From the NCBI GenBank assembly GCA_016208495.1, contig JACQXX010000116.1, positions 1 through 64,000 of the forward strand: a stretch of 64,000 nucleotides of DNA, given 5' to 3'. This document shows positions 25,161-34,010 of this stretch, one piece after another (position 1 is the first letter of the stretch; the number at the start of each line of letters is the position of its first letter). Below the pieces are notes generated by a model. It did not search any database. It worked only from the letters and a program-made list of their open reading frames with translations, and was not told the DNA's origin. The position numbers and the translations under genes are program-made. Source of the DNA: Acidobacteriota bacterium (GTDB taxonomy: Bacteria; Acidobacteriota; Blastocatellia; Chloracidobacteriales; Chloracidobacteriaceae).

Positions 25161-26954
25161 TTAGCGATTTTTGGCAACTTGAAACCTGGGATTGGCTACT
25201 TCTTCAATGAGTGCATACAGGGCTGGGTCAAGCTTCCGGAGTTCATCACGGGTGTGACGACCAGTGATTCCCAGACCTGGTCGTTTGGAGATGGAAACAT
25301 ACGCTTCATACCCCTGCGCGAAGTATTCCCATTCATTGGCGGCGGCATAATAATCAAGGGTGCGACCTTCTCGAACTGCTCGGGCATACAGCGCCTGAAT
25401 CCGTTCAAGCAATGGTTTGTCAAATACACTGCTGTGAACTTGATGAGCAAATTCGTGGGCAATGGTATTAAAGCCGCCCTGTTCGACCACGTTCAGGTAT
25501 TCGATCCCAGAGACCGTGACCAGGCCTCCAACTCCACGAATACTGCTGTAATACCGACCATCAAAGGTGGTTCGATCTTCAAGCATTTCATACCCGGCGA
25601 TTTCAGGAAGTTGCCGATCCAGGGGGAGCAGGTAATGCTTGGCGCCCCGCCGTTTCAATTCCGGAAGCAAATGCGCAAAAGGCGACACCGAAAGATTGAT
25701 GATTCGTTGTTGCTCAGTTGAAAGGCCAAAGTAATTGACGAAAACCTCACCGATGTCAGTGGGGGAGGTTTGATCAGACGGAAGCGGAAGGCTGGGTAAA
25801 TTCATTCCAACGGCTTTTCGAGCACGTTCATGAAGTTCTGCATGTGCAAGACTTAACTGGAGCTGAGCTAATGCATTTTCTGGGTCAATCGAAGTCGCCT
25901 GTTCGGCAGCAACTGCTGCCAGTTCCAGGTTGCCTTCAGATAGTGCGCAGGCACCAAGTCCAAGGTAGGCCTGGAGAAAGTCTGGCGAAAGTTGAGTGGC
26001 CTGTTCGTACGCCTCGATGGCCCGCCCGGTTTCTTTTTGGCGAGCCAGATTTGAAGCTTTCTCAAAATATTTTCGGGCTTCAGGTGAAACAGCGGGAACT
26101 GCCCTACGGCTGCGGATATATTGCGAGAAAAGCCTTCGAATGCGAGCGTTATATGGGTTCAGATCAAGTACTTCTTGAGCTAGTTTTCGAACCCCATCAG
26201 GGTTTCGTTCAATCACTCGGACTGAGCACAAAACGGATTTTGCTTCTAAGTTGAATGGGTCCAGGTCCAGGGCACGCTGTGCGGCGGAGGCCGCCTGAGG
26301 GCAGCGATTTTGCTCAAGAAAAACCTTGGCTAAGGTTGAGTAAACCGCTGAATCATTTGGTCTTTTTGATGATAGCTTTGTAAGGATGTTTTCACTTTGA
26401 AGGTAATCACGATTGAGGAGTGCCACGGTGGCCTTCCCAAGCCAGGCTCTTGAATCCTGAGGCGAAATTTGAAGTATTTTATCAAAGAACTGTCCGGCAG
26501 TGACTGGATCTTCAATGGTTAAATAAAGTATCCCGTAAGAATTGAGTAATGACAGATAGGTTTCGTCAATTACCTTGGGAGCAGATGGCTCAGCCTCCAA
26601 TCGTGTTTGAGCCAGGAACGAGGCTTGATGCAATAATCCAAGCGATTGTTGGTAATCCAGTTTAATTCGAGCAATTTCGGCCAGCCCTAAGAGCGCTGAG
26701 ATATTGTTTTTATCCGCCACACGAGCCGTTTCAAATGCTCTCTCGGCTTCATCTAAATGCCATCTTTGCCGGAGTGTGGCCGCCCGCCGGGTGTATTCGG
26801 CAGCTATTTCACTGGGATGGGCCGATTGGGCTTGAATCGGGAGTGGGGAAAGAATAACGGCAAAGCCAATAAGGAAAAGAACGTACACAAGACCACGAAA
26901 GTGGTTGGTCCCAGGAACAGAGATAATGGGAAGGTGAAATATGCGTTCTTTCAT
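25161..26954 (-). CDS. Exported TPR protein with zinc-protease motif
   Basis: 597 residues. A signal sequence lies at about 20-43 (LVYVLFLIGFAVILSPLPIQA). TPR repeats fill roughly 50-370, including AWLGKATVALLNRDYLQSE and AYLGLGACALSEGNLELA. The C-terminal domain has HEFAHQ (a zincin HExxH) and, about 45 residues on, NEWEYFAQGYEAYVS, which could supply the third ligand. This spacing recalls gluzincins of the anthrax lethal factor-like group. It should act outside the cytoplasm. The substrate is unknown. It begins 73 bases upstream of the Nudix-DHPS gene in the same direction. Confidence 0.82.
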   Translation of the reverse strand: MKERIFHLPIISVPGTNHFRGLVYVLFLIGFAVILSPLPIQAQSAHPSEIAAEYTRRAATLRQRWHLDEAERAFETARVADKNNISALLGLAEIARIKLDYQQSLGLLHQASFLAQTRLEAEPSAPKVIDETYLSLLNSYGILYLTIEDPVTAGQFFDKILQISPQDSRAWLGKATVALLNRDYLQSENILTKLSSKRPNDSAVYSTLAKVFLEQNRCPQAASAAQRALDLDPFNLEAKSVLCSVRVIERNPDGVRKLAQEVLDLNPYNARIRRLFSQYIRSRRAVPAVSPEARKYFEKASNLARQKETGRAIEAYEQATQLSPDFLQAYLGLGACALSEGNLELAAVAAEQATSIDPENALAQLQLSLAHAELHERARKAVGMNLPSLPLPSDQTSPTDIGEVFVNYFGLSTEQQRIINLSVSPFAHLLPELKRRGAKHYLLPLDRQLPEIAGYEMLEDRTTFDGRYYSSIRGVGGLVTVSGIEYLNVVEQGGFNTIAHEFAHQVHSSVFDKPLLERIQALYARAVREGRTLDYYAAANEWEYFAQGYEAYVSISKRPGLGITGRHTRDELRKLDPALYALIEEVANPRFQVAKNR

Positions 26955-27338
26955 GACGATATGGATCGTGGGCTCCTGTAAATAAACGAACCTGAAAGAT
27001 TGAAATCGAATGGATGTCCTTGGGCCACATCGAGTGAGTAGATGGTAATTTGCTCCAGGTTGGTCAACACAGTGGTTGATCCCTCAAGGCAGCCTTCAAT
27101 TTCATCAGGCCAAATTGTTTGGATTGAGTGGGCAGAAAAACGAGAAACACAGAGATTTGAATGGGGATGGTGTTTCTGTTTGGTGGAGATTTTGGATTTC
27201 TCCAACCACTAAAATAATACTGAATGTGAAATCAATCAATCAATTTTTTGAATGACTATTCAGTATTTCGGAAATTTACCCCTGATCTTGGCTGAGAAAG
27301 GGTTCTTTCTTCCGGAACCCCGTGATTGCCCCCATATT
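26955..27338. other. Gene-free stretch with a 10-bp inverted repeat
   Basis: No convincing gene. AATACTGAAT (27216-27225) and ATTCAGTATT (27258-27267) are exact complements. Within it TGAAT-GACT-ATTCA (27249-27262) looks like a short interrupted operator. It lies upstream of the TPR-protease gene and downstream of the DUF979 gene. Confidence 0.5.
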
Positions 27339-28355
27339 TCACCGAAAAAACAACCAGACTGCAAAAATCAAAGCGTGGCATCCCCAAAGTCCCAGGGCAA
27401 ATTTCCATTGGGCCTGGATGATTCCATAGGGGTTTTTCATTTCATAAAGATAGGCAGGGAGGAGGTTAAAGTTTGCGGCCATCGGGGAAAGCAAGGTACC
27501 GCAACTTCCAGCCGTCAGACCCAAAATAGCGACAAACGCGGGGTCAAGCGAAAATGGAAGAATAACCAGTGGGATTCCAATTCCCACGGTAATCACTGCG
27601 AAGGCAGCAAAGGAATTTCCCATAATCGCTGTAAAAAAAGTCATGGCCGCAAAATATACGATACCCGCGAGAAACGGGTGATTGGCTGGAATGCAAGAAG
27701 AGAAATATCCGGCGAGCAAGGTACCGACTCCGGCACTGGTAAACAGAGTGCCGAGCGCTGCCAGAAGTTGAGGCAGGATATTGAGTGGCCCGATTTCTTC
27801 AGTGAGTTTGGCACCCGCTTCAGCCAGTTCCACCAACCGTTGGGATGTTACCCAGTAGGCAATACCCATTGCGACGAGACCGCTCACACCCAGTCCGATT
27901 AACGCTCCGGTTGAGCTGTCGCGTCCTATCCATCGGTAAATAAAAGCAACGGCAAAGGTGATAACCGGAATTGCCAAAACCGGCCAGAGGATCGCGGTTG
28001 GGATTTTGGAACTCAGGCCGGGCAGGGAAGCTTGAGCTGGATGCGCCTCGGTTTGACGAGATTGAGATGGATCTGGGGGCAGTTCCACTCGGATGGAGGC
28101 TGGGCGGATAATCCCGCAAGCATCAAGCATGACTAAAATTGCCACTCCGATACCAATGATGGCATATCCACCATATGGAATTTTTTCGGGGAGGAAAAAA
28201 ATACCCCCAAGCAATGCCCAGTATCCTGCATTGGCAAGCCGATGTCGGCGTCCTGGTGTGGTAATGATAATTACCGAGATTGCGATGAGGGTAATTGCGA
28301 TAATTAGGTAGATAGAGTGAAGTGTAAGGACTGGTGTAATTATTTTCCGGAGCAT
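27339..28355 (-). CDS. DUF979 family membrane protein
   Basis: 338 residues with about nine to ten hydrophobic helices. The repeated theme AVITVGIGIPLVI, LTAGSCGTLLSPMAANFNLLPAYLYEMK near the C-terminus matches DUF979. It is encoded 25 bases downstream of the DUF969 gene, its usual partner. The two families typically occur together as a predicted permease. In several Firmicutes they sit beside pyroglutamyl peptidase or 5-oxoprolinase genes, which suggests 5-oxoproline or a related carboxylate as substrate. No such enzyme is present nearby here. A charged loop (about 88-110) interrupts the hydrophobic pattern. Confidence 0.88.
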   Translation of the reverse strand: MLRKIITPVLTLHSIYLIIAITLIAISVIIITTPGRRHRLANAGYWALLGGIFFLPEKIPYGGYAIIGIGVAILVMLDACGIIRPASIRVELPPDPSQSRQTEAHPAQASLPGLSSKIPTAILWPVLAIPVITFAVAFIYRWIGRDSSTGALIGLGVSGLVAMGIAYWVTSQRLVELAEAGAKLTEEIGPLNILPQLLAALGTLFTSAGVGTLLAGYFSSCIPANHPFLAGIVYFAAMTFFTAIMGNSFAAFAVITVGIGIPLVILPFSLDPAFVAILGLTAGSCGTLLSPMAANFNLLPAYLYEMKNPYGIIQAQWKFALGLWGCHALIFAVWLFFR

Positions 28356-28380
28356 ATAGTGAAATTCGGCTGTGGAGTAA

Positions 28381-29049
28381 TTATCTTTTATTGCGATTGA
28401 GGTGTAAAAATTGGATTACAGATAAAAGGAGAGAGCATATCACGATAGGAATCGCATCAATTGCAATGGCAACAGGTGTGGTGTCGAGACCAGCGTCTTT
28501 TAAAACCTTGTAAACGAGCAGGCATCCAGCCGAAGCCGGGAACAGATTTTGGCCAAAAAAATTGCCATAGTTTTCGCTTGCCCCAAGGTTTCCTTTGATC
28601 TGCTCTGATTGCTGTGAAGCGACGTCTGATGAGGTCATACCAAATGCCATCGGAAGAATCAGAGGTCGCCCAAACACGGCATGGCCGCTGACCCGCAAGC
28701 CTGAAGCGCCAATGAGAACTCGAATAAACTGGTACACCCAGAAGAGTGATCCGATAGCTGTCAGACGCAGTTTCTTGATCAGATTTGAGGCTACCTGATG
28801 CAATCCATACCGTTCGGCAAGCCCGATTGCAGGTAACGTGATCAGGTAAAGTGAAATGAGCCTGCCATCCAGAAACGCTTTGCCAAGGGTATCGAAGATG
28901 CCTGGGACTGCTTCAGTCCCGATCAAAGGCATACCGGCGAGGAGTCCAGTGGCAATCCCAGCAATCAGAACAACTGGGCCAGTTTTTAATTTGAAAATGA
29001 GTCCGATAATAATAATTAAAATCCCAAGTAGCTTAAGTTCTGGTATCAC
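28381..29049 (-). CDS. DUF969 family membrane protein
   Basis: 222 residues from a GTG at 29049. The frame is open to 29169, but GGAGGAG at 29057-29063 lies seven bases before the GTG and the product then begins directly with its first membrane helix (PELKLLGILIIIIGLIF). The motifs ITLPAIGLAERYGL, GLRVSGHAVFGRPLILPMA and AGCLLVYKVLKDAGL match DUF969. It is the first gene of a two-gene operon with the DUF979 gene. About six helices are predicted. Confidence 0.88.
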   Translation of the reverse strand: MIPELKLLGILIIIIGLIFKLKTGPVVLIAGIATGLLAGMPLIGTEAVPGIFDTLGKAFLDGRLISLYLITLPAIGLAERYGLHQVASNLIKKLRLTAIGSLFWVYQFIRVLIGASGLRVSGHAVFGRPLILPMAFGMTSSDVASQQSEQIKGNLGASENYGNFFGQNLFPASAGCLLVYKVLKDAGLDTTPVAIAIDAIPIVICSLLLSVIQFLHLNRNKR

Positions 29050-29056
29050 AAACGTA

Positions 29057-29063
29057 CTCCTCC
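29057..29063 (-). promoter_or_regulatory. Shine-Dalgarno deciding the GTG start of the DUF969 gene
   Basis: GGAGGAG on the minus strand, seven bases before GTG 29049. No comparable site precedes the ATG at 29169. Confidence 0.8.
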
Positions 29064-29570
29064 AGGTGAAGGATGGATGCTTTCCGAAGGTGCAAGGGGG
29101 GAAACCGCAAAGGTCACCGAGTATGCGGCAAGCCGACTGATTTGGGCAATCCCCAGATGATGGAAACAAAAACTGGGCTGGATAAAAATATCAGGAAGCC
29201 CATTGAACGCAGTCGTGGAACTGGTATCTGGATCTGGTTCATGACGCGTTTATCCGCGGAAAGGAAATGATCTCCTCCTGAGCCAGAGGAAGGATTTAAC
29301 CATGTCTAAAAGTTGTATCCTGATATTGGAACCAGAATTGAAAACCTTGTTGGGTGAATTTCACCTCAGTTAACTGAAGGAATGAACTTATGCCAGGTTG
29401 CCGTTACAGGAGTGGTTTTGTTGCAGTGAGTGATACACCTGTTCGCCGGGACTGACTTGTGTAAAATGTTCCGGCATACAAATATGTGAGACCTTGAAGC
29501 TTGAAGTAATTCGAATCTGCCTCTGCACGTCGAGACATGAGATCGTGATCTGACCTCGCCTACAAACTGG

Positions 29571-29598
29571 GTGCTCCTTATATAGAAAGAGCACTTTT
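29571..29598 (+). promoter_or_regulatory. Stem-loop upstream of the NACHT gene
   Basis: GTGCTC (29571-29576) pairs with GAGCAC (29589-29594). The loop includes TATATA (29579-29584), a possible -10 box, and four T follow the stem. It could be a weak terminator/attenuator or an operator over the promoter; I cannot distinguish them. Confidence 0.35.
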
Positions 29599-29649
29599 CT
29601 GAAGTGTTGATTTCTAAACAGCAGAGTCTTTTTCCTGAGGTGATTGAAT

Positions 29650-31890
29650 ATGTCCTGGATTCCTAATGATCTGAAAGAAAGTATTTTTAACGGTTTATGT
29701 ACTCACATCGATACTCTGGGAACGCGTTTTTTAGGAGAGCAAAACCAAATTTGGTTTGAACAATGGCGCACCGACCGGGCTTCCAAAAAGGAATTGAGTG
29801 AGGCTCTTGAACGGGCAGCCCGGCGGCTGGTTGAACGCTTTGATTCGCCTGAAGCTCAGGCGCTTATCCAGGATCGGTATTTTTATGAACGCGAGGATGT
29901 CAAAGCCGCGATTGGTGAATTGGTCGCTCACCCCTTTGACCAGGATGCTGTCAAAACAGTTGAGCGCATTTTGTCATCCGTGATGCCGGATCATTCAGGC
30001 GGTCAGCAGGCTGACGCCGCCCAATATTTTCTCCAATGTTTGCTTGAAGAACTATGTTCAGTCAAGAAACTCCGTGAATTGCTTTCCCTGGTGTATCAGC
30101 AGAAGTCAGTGGAGCTTGAGACGACGCACGTTGAACTCAGTCAGAAGACTTTGGACTTGCTTGATCGTCGGCTGCCAATTCCGCCTGATATTCAAAAAGC
30201 ACAACAACAGTATCTGGATTATGTTGTGAACCTGCATTGTACTCTTGGGTCACAAGGAATTATGCAAACTGCGCGTTCGGTGACACTCCCCCTTGACGAG
30301 GTATTTGTCAGGCTGACTTGTGAAAAAGAAGAGACTGATCCAACTCAACTCAAAAGAAAGGTGAGTAAGTTAAGATCAGGAATTGTGGAAGGCAATGTAC
30401 CCTCTGAGATTTCAATCATGGTCTCAGCCGAATCCGATCTGGCAGAGGACTGGTTCCTGCACCAGCACCTACAGACTGTTGAGCATTCTGATGGAATTGA
30501 ATTGTCCACCACCATTGCCAATCATTCATACGTTGTCATCCTGGGTGACCCTGGTTCCGGCAAAACGACATTGCTCCGGTTTCTGGCGCTTCATTTCGTT
30601 CGTCAATTTCGAGATTCTGGTTCAACTGGAATCGTGACTGATAAAGATGGTCAATTGTATGGACGTGCTCGATTCCCGATCCTGGTTCGGATTTCTGCTT
30701 ATGCTGAAGCGTTACGACTCAATCGCAATACAGCATTGAGGGATTTTTTAACCGTGCCGTTTGGAGATACTGGGATTGAGTTGATCGTGTTGAAGGGTGT
30801 TTTTGAGAGTGTGTTGCAACAAGGAAAAGCACTATTGTTATTGGATGGACTGGATGAGGTGATTGAGCATCAGGATCGGAATTTGATTTCACAGCGAATT
30901 TCCAGTTTGGTATCGGCTGTTCCTCGCGAGAATCGTTTTGTGGTGACCAGTCGCATTGCCGGATATCGGGTTGCCAGACTGGGAGGGGATTTTCAACAAT
31001 TTACATTGAGAAAATTTCAACGCCCCCAGATTGAGACTTTTTTAAACAGATGGTGTGTGGCGGTTGAGCGATTCCATCGTCCTGATTTAGAGCCATCTGA
31101 ATTGAGTCGGTCAGCTCAGCCAGAAATTGATGGAATTTTGCAAGCGGTTGATGAAAACCGTGGTGTTATGGAATTAGCCTCAAACCCACTCATGCTGACC
31201 ATTCTGGCATTGATTCACCGGAATGGAAGCCGGCTTCCGAGCCGTCGAATTGAACTTTATGACCTGGCCGTCAAAACTCTTCTCAAGGATTGGCAGATTC
31301 ATCGTGGGTTAGATTCAAAACAAATTGTGAAAGAAAGTGAGGTGCAATTGTTTTTAGCACCTCTAGCCTACTGGATTCACCAGGAGAAACCAACTGGATT
31401 GGTCAAAACCAGTGAAGTGAAAGCCAAATTGATGCAGTTTCTGGCTCACTCGCGCCAGGTTTCAGTTGAAGATGAGACAATCGAAGAAGCGGTTGACGAT
31501 TTTTTGCGACGAGTCAGAGAGCATACCGGAGTTTTTGTCGAGCGAACTGCTGATCGATATGGATTTTTGCACCTGACCTTTGAGGAATATTTTGTGGCGC
31601 GTGAAATTACTCGTCGAGCCAGAGAGTCAGCGGCAAAAATGTATCCGTACCGCCATCATCCACGATGGCGGGAAGCTATACTCCTGGCGATTGGGTATAT
31701 TAGCACTGACCGTCCGGAAGATGCTTCGGAGCTTATTCAGACCGCAATTCTGGGGAAAGGTGAAGAGGCACAAAAATTAGGCTTTGCTGCAAGTCTATTT
31801 GAAGAGGTGCTGCATCGGGACTTGCTGGTTGCCTACGGTGTCTGGGTGACTGTGATTCAACTGAATCAGTCTTTCGCAAACAAATCGTGA
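29650..31890 (+). CDS. NACHT-domain NTPase (bacterial NLR-like)
   Basis: 746 residues from ATG 29650. GAGGTGAT at 29637-29644 is five bases upstream, so the TTG at 29644 is rejected. An all-helical N-terminal region (1-200) of unknown type is followed by the NACHT NTPase: Walker A GDPGSGKTT at 299-307, Walker B LLLLDGLDEV at 395-404, and VTSRIAGY near 432-439. A helical C-terminal part contains FLHLTFEEYF at 639-648, the motif that ends NACHT modules. Such proteins are STAND-class switches, and bacterial members can protect against phage. There are no sensor repeats in this chain; they are encoded by the next gene, which starts inside this gene's last codons (GTGA overlap). Confidence 0.9.
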   Translation: MSWIPNDLKESIFNGLCTHIDTLGTRFLGEQNQIWFEQWRTDRASKKELSEALERAARRLVERFDSPEAQALIQDRYFYEREDVKAAIGELVAHPFDQDAVKTVERILSSVMPDHSGGQQADAAQYFLQCLLEELCSVKKLRELLSLVYQQKSVELETTHVELSQKTLDLLDRRLPIPPDIQKAQQQYLDYVVNLHCTLGSQGIMQTARSVTLPLDEVFVRLTCEKEETDPTQLKRKVSKLRSGIVEGNVPSEISIMVSAESDLAEDWFLHQHLQTVEHSDGIELSTTIANHSYVVILGDPGSGKTTLLRFLALHFVRQFRDSGSTGIVTDKDGQLYGRARFPILVRISAYAEALRLNRNTALRDFLTVPFGDTGIELIVLKGVFESVLQQGKALLLLDGLDEVIEHQDRNLISQRISSLVSAVPRENRFVVTSRIAGYRVARLGGDFQQFTLRKFQRPQIETFLNRWCVAVERFHRPDLEPSELSRSAQPEIDGILQAVDENRGVMELASNPLMLTILALIHRNGSRLPSRRIELYDLAVKTLLKDWQIHRGLDSKQIVKESEVQLFLAPLAYWIHQEKPTGLVKTSEVKAKLMQFLAHSRQVSVEDETIEEAVDDFLRRVREHTGVFVERTADRYGFLHLTFEEYFVAREITRRARESAAKMYPYRHHPRWREAILLAIGYISTDRPEDASELIQTAILGKGEEAQKLGFAASLFEEVLHRDLLVAYGVWVTVIQLNQSFANKS

Positions 31891-33431
31891 ATAGGTTGAT
31901 TGAAGTTTACTTTGAAAGCACAAACTGGCAACTTGATAAAAAAGTCGAGCAAACCTTGGAAAGGCTCAAAGGAAGTGACCTCGAAGCAGATGTTGTTGGT
32001 CTGGCGTTGAGTCACCTTGAAGATGAGGATGATCAGAAAAGAGCAAAAGCAATTGCCATCTTGGGGAAATTAGCTTTTTCAACTCCGCAGATTGTAAATC
32101 GAATCTTTGACAAGCTGGCGGATGAAAGTAAAAGAGTTCGATTTCGGGTTATTGAGTATCTTGGCGAGTTAGGAACTCCCACCCCAGAAATACTCAGGGG
32201 GGTGTTTTCTAAAATCAATGATACTGACGAAGCTGAAATGACGCTTTCCCTTATTTTGAAATTAAAGGAAATAACCCCTGAAATTGAGTCTGTACTCGAA
32301 GAATATCTGGAAAACGGGGAATTTATCCTTCAGCTTTTCATAGCTATACGGGCACGCAGTTTTCGAAATGCTGCAGTGAAATTTTCGCGAGGGTTAATTG
32401 AGAGAATGAAAGGATTAAGTGGAACTGAAAAAAGTCAAGTTATTTTATTGATTGGGTTAGTCAACCCAGATAGTGATGAGGTTGTAAAAGTACTTATCGA
32501 ACAATTGGATGATCAAAGTGAGGCGGTTCGCCAGAAAGCCGTTGGGGCTTTGGGTAGTAAAAACACAAACACAAAAACTATAAAGAGCTTATTGAAATGC
32601 CTGGAGGATAATGATGATGGGGTGAGGGGGCAGGCAGTGGAGGCTCTTGGGGAAACAAGAGTCCTTACTCAAGAGATTGGCCTCAAGTTGATTGAAATGC
32701 TAACTGACAAAAAACGACAGGTTCAGTATTCGGCTGCAAAAAGCCTGAAACAATTGAATATTGTCTCTTCCCAGGTTGCGGAATCCCTGTTGGTACGTTT
32801 TACAGTCGGTACTCAAGAAGATGTGATTTGTACCCTTGAGTTGCTTGGGGTCCTCGGGGTTTTGACTCCGCGAATTGAAGAAAATCTCTTGGGGTACCTG
32901 AAAGATGAGCGCGGTGAAGTTCGGAAAGAGGCGCTCAAAACACTGTGTAAATTGAATTCCAAATCAAAGATTGTGCTTGAAATGGTGACAACTGCATTGG
33001 AAGATCAAAGTGAAATAGTTTACCAGGAGGCGATTCAGTTGGTTGGGAAATATCAGTTCATGACCCCTGGAATCCTATGCCGGCTAGAGAATCTCCTGGA
33101 GAATGAAACTGAAAAGATTCGGGCTGAAGTTCTCTATACCATTCAGAAACTCAAGGTCATCAATGAAGGATTATTGAAAAAACTTACCGAAAAGATCATA
33201 GATGAGAGTGAACTGGTTGGTGCCTTGGCCGCTTTCACCCTGGCACAATGTATAAAGTCACAGCCGATTCAATCTGATGAAATGAAATCTCGGATCTTGA
33301 AGCACACGTTCTCGGCATTTCAGAGATGTAGCCGAGAATCCCGAATTAGAATGGAATCGGGGCTATTTCAAACTGGTTACGAGGTGCTGTGGGAATCGCT
33401 ATGGCAGATATGCGAGGTTTTTGAGGTTTAG
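31887..33431 (+). CDS. HEAT-repeat protein coupled to the NACHT gene
   Basis: 514 residues made almost wholly of HEAT-type helical repeats of about 35-40 residues, for example VRFRVIEYLGELGTPTPEIL, VRQKAVGALGSKNTNTKTI, VRGQAVEALGETRVLTQEI and VRKEALKTLCKLNSKSKIV. It starts at GTG 31887, overlapping the NACHT stop by four bases (GTGA), the arrangement expected for translational coupling. No signal peptide or enzymatic motif is seen. In many bacterial NACHT proteins HEAT repeats form the C-terminal sensor of the same chain, so I infer that this protein is the sensor or target-binding subunit of a two-piece NLR-like system. Confidence 0.88.
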   Translation: MNRLIEVYFESTNWQLDKKVEQTLERLKGSDLEADVVGLALSHLEDEDDQKRAKAIAILGKLAFSTPQIVNRIFDKLADESKRVRFRVIEYLGELGTPTPEILRGVFSKINDTDEAEMTLSLILKLKEITPEIESVLEEYLENGEFILQLFIAIRARSFRNAAVKFSRGLIERMKGLSGTEKSQVILLIGLVNPDSDEVVKVLIEQLDDQSEAVRQKAVGALGSKNTNTKTIKSLLKCLEDNDDGVRGQAVEALGETRVLTQEIGLKLIEMLTDKKRQVQYSAAKSLKQLNIVSSQVAESLLVRFTVGTQEDVICTLELLGVLGVLTPRIEENLLGYLKDERGEVRKEALKTLCKLNSKSKIVLEMVTTALEDQSEIVYQEAIQLVGKYQFMTPGILCRLENLLENETEKIRAEVLYTIQKLKVINEGLLKKLTEKIIDESELVGALAAFTLAQCIKSQPIQSDEMKSRILKHTFSAFQRCSRESRIRMESGLFQTGYEVLWESLWQICEVFEV

Positions 33432-34010
33432 TTTTTGAGGGTTTGGTCATCATGTATTGATCAAGAAAAGCCCGTTGTTAAGTCAGCTAAACCTGATTGA
33501 TGCAAACCCTGATGGACTTATCAACGAACCATAAAAGCCTATGTCGGCGCGCCGACATAGGCTTTTATGGTTTATGTAAAATATTGATTTTAAATAAGTT
33601 ACCGTATTTACTGCTTTTGTTTTTGAGAGTATTCGCGGCCTTGATATTTCCGCCGACAAAGTTCGCCGACATTTTTCGCAGAAAGAAACCAGAAGAAGTT
33701 TATCCAGGGAAAAACGATGGTGAATCTTCCATCTTTCTCGACGGGTATGCTTTGAAGGTTGGTCTGATAAACTGGGAAGGATGGTCAATGGACAATCTTT
33801 TTGAGGTGCGAACCTGATTTCAAGAAGGCTGATGTTCGAAGTCGAGCCGTGAGGTTGCTTATCAGGATCAGTAAAACTACAGGTGCTGATCTGGTGTTCG
33901 ACTTGGCCTTTGGTGAAGCGGGTAGGCTCGCTTGCTTGCGAAGCTGGCAAAAGAATCAAACCAGGAGGCCGATGTCAGTCAGGCGTACAAAATAAAAGAC
34001 AGCCGGGATA
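33432..34010. other. Gene-free stretch after the NACHT/HEAT unit
   Basis: About 580 bases with no supportable gene. It holds the 46-bp palindrome at 33527-33572 and further CGCCGACA words at 33651-33658 and 33664-33671. The two open frames that cross the palindrome, one on each strand, encode the same short peptide there only because the DNA is palindromic. Confidence 0.7.
33527..33572. repeat. Perfect 46-bp palindrome
   Basis: Two 23-bp arms with no loop: the left arm begins AACCATAAAAGCCTATG and the centre is GTCGGCGCGCCGAC. The central 16 bases (33542-33557) recur at 10228-10243. It could act as a transcript hairpin, since both strands give long stems, or as a cruciform or protein-binding site. 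Confidence 0.9.

Larger units (their letters stand above)
29050..29649. other. Divergent intergenic region before the NACHT/HEAT unit
   Basis: About 600 bases without a convincing gene, between the DUF969 gene on the minus strand and the NACHT gene on the plus strand. It must hold both promoters. It contains the stem GTGCTC-N12-GAGCAC at 29571-29594 with TATATA in the loop and TTTT after it, and the ribosome-binding site of the NACHT gene. Confidence 0.6.

Noticed and set aside
27252-27902. 216-residue plus-strand frame opposite the DUF979 gene
   Set aside because: It is the antisense shadow of a well-supported membrane protein gene and has no recognisable features.
31800-31890. NACHT/HEAT boundary as a sequencing frameshift
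   Set aside because: The GTGA overlap is a standard operon junction, and the NACHT chain ends after its usual helical region. Kept as an open alternative in the finding, not as a pseudogene call.
33497-33959. Two open frames, one per strand, sharing the peptide NHKSLCRRADIGFYG
   Set aside because: The shared peptide only reflects the perfect palindrome at 33527-33572; neither frame resembles a protein family.
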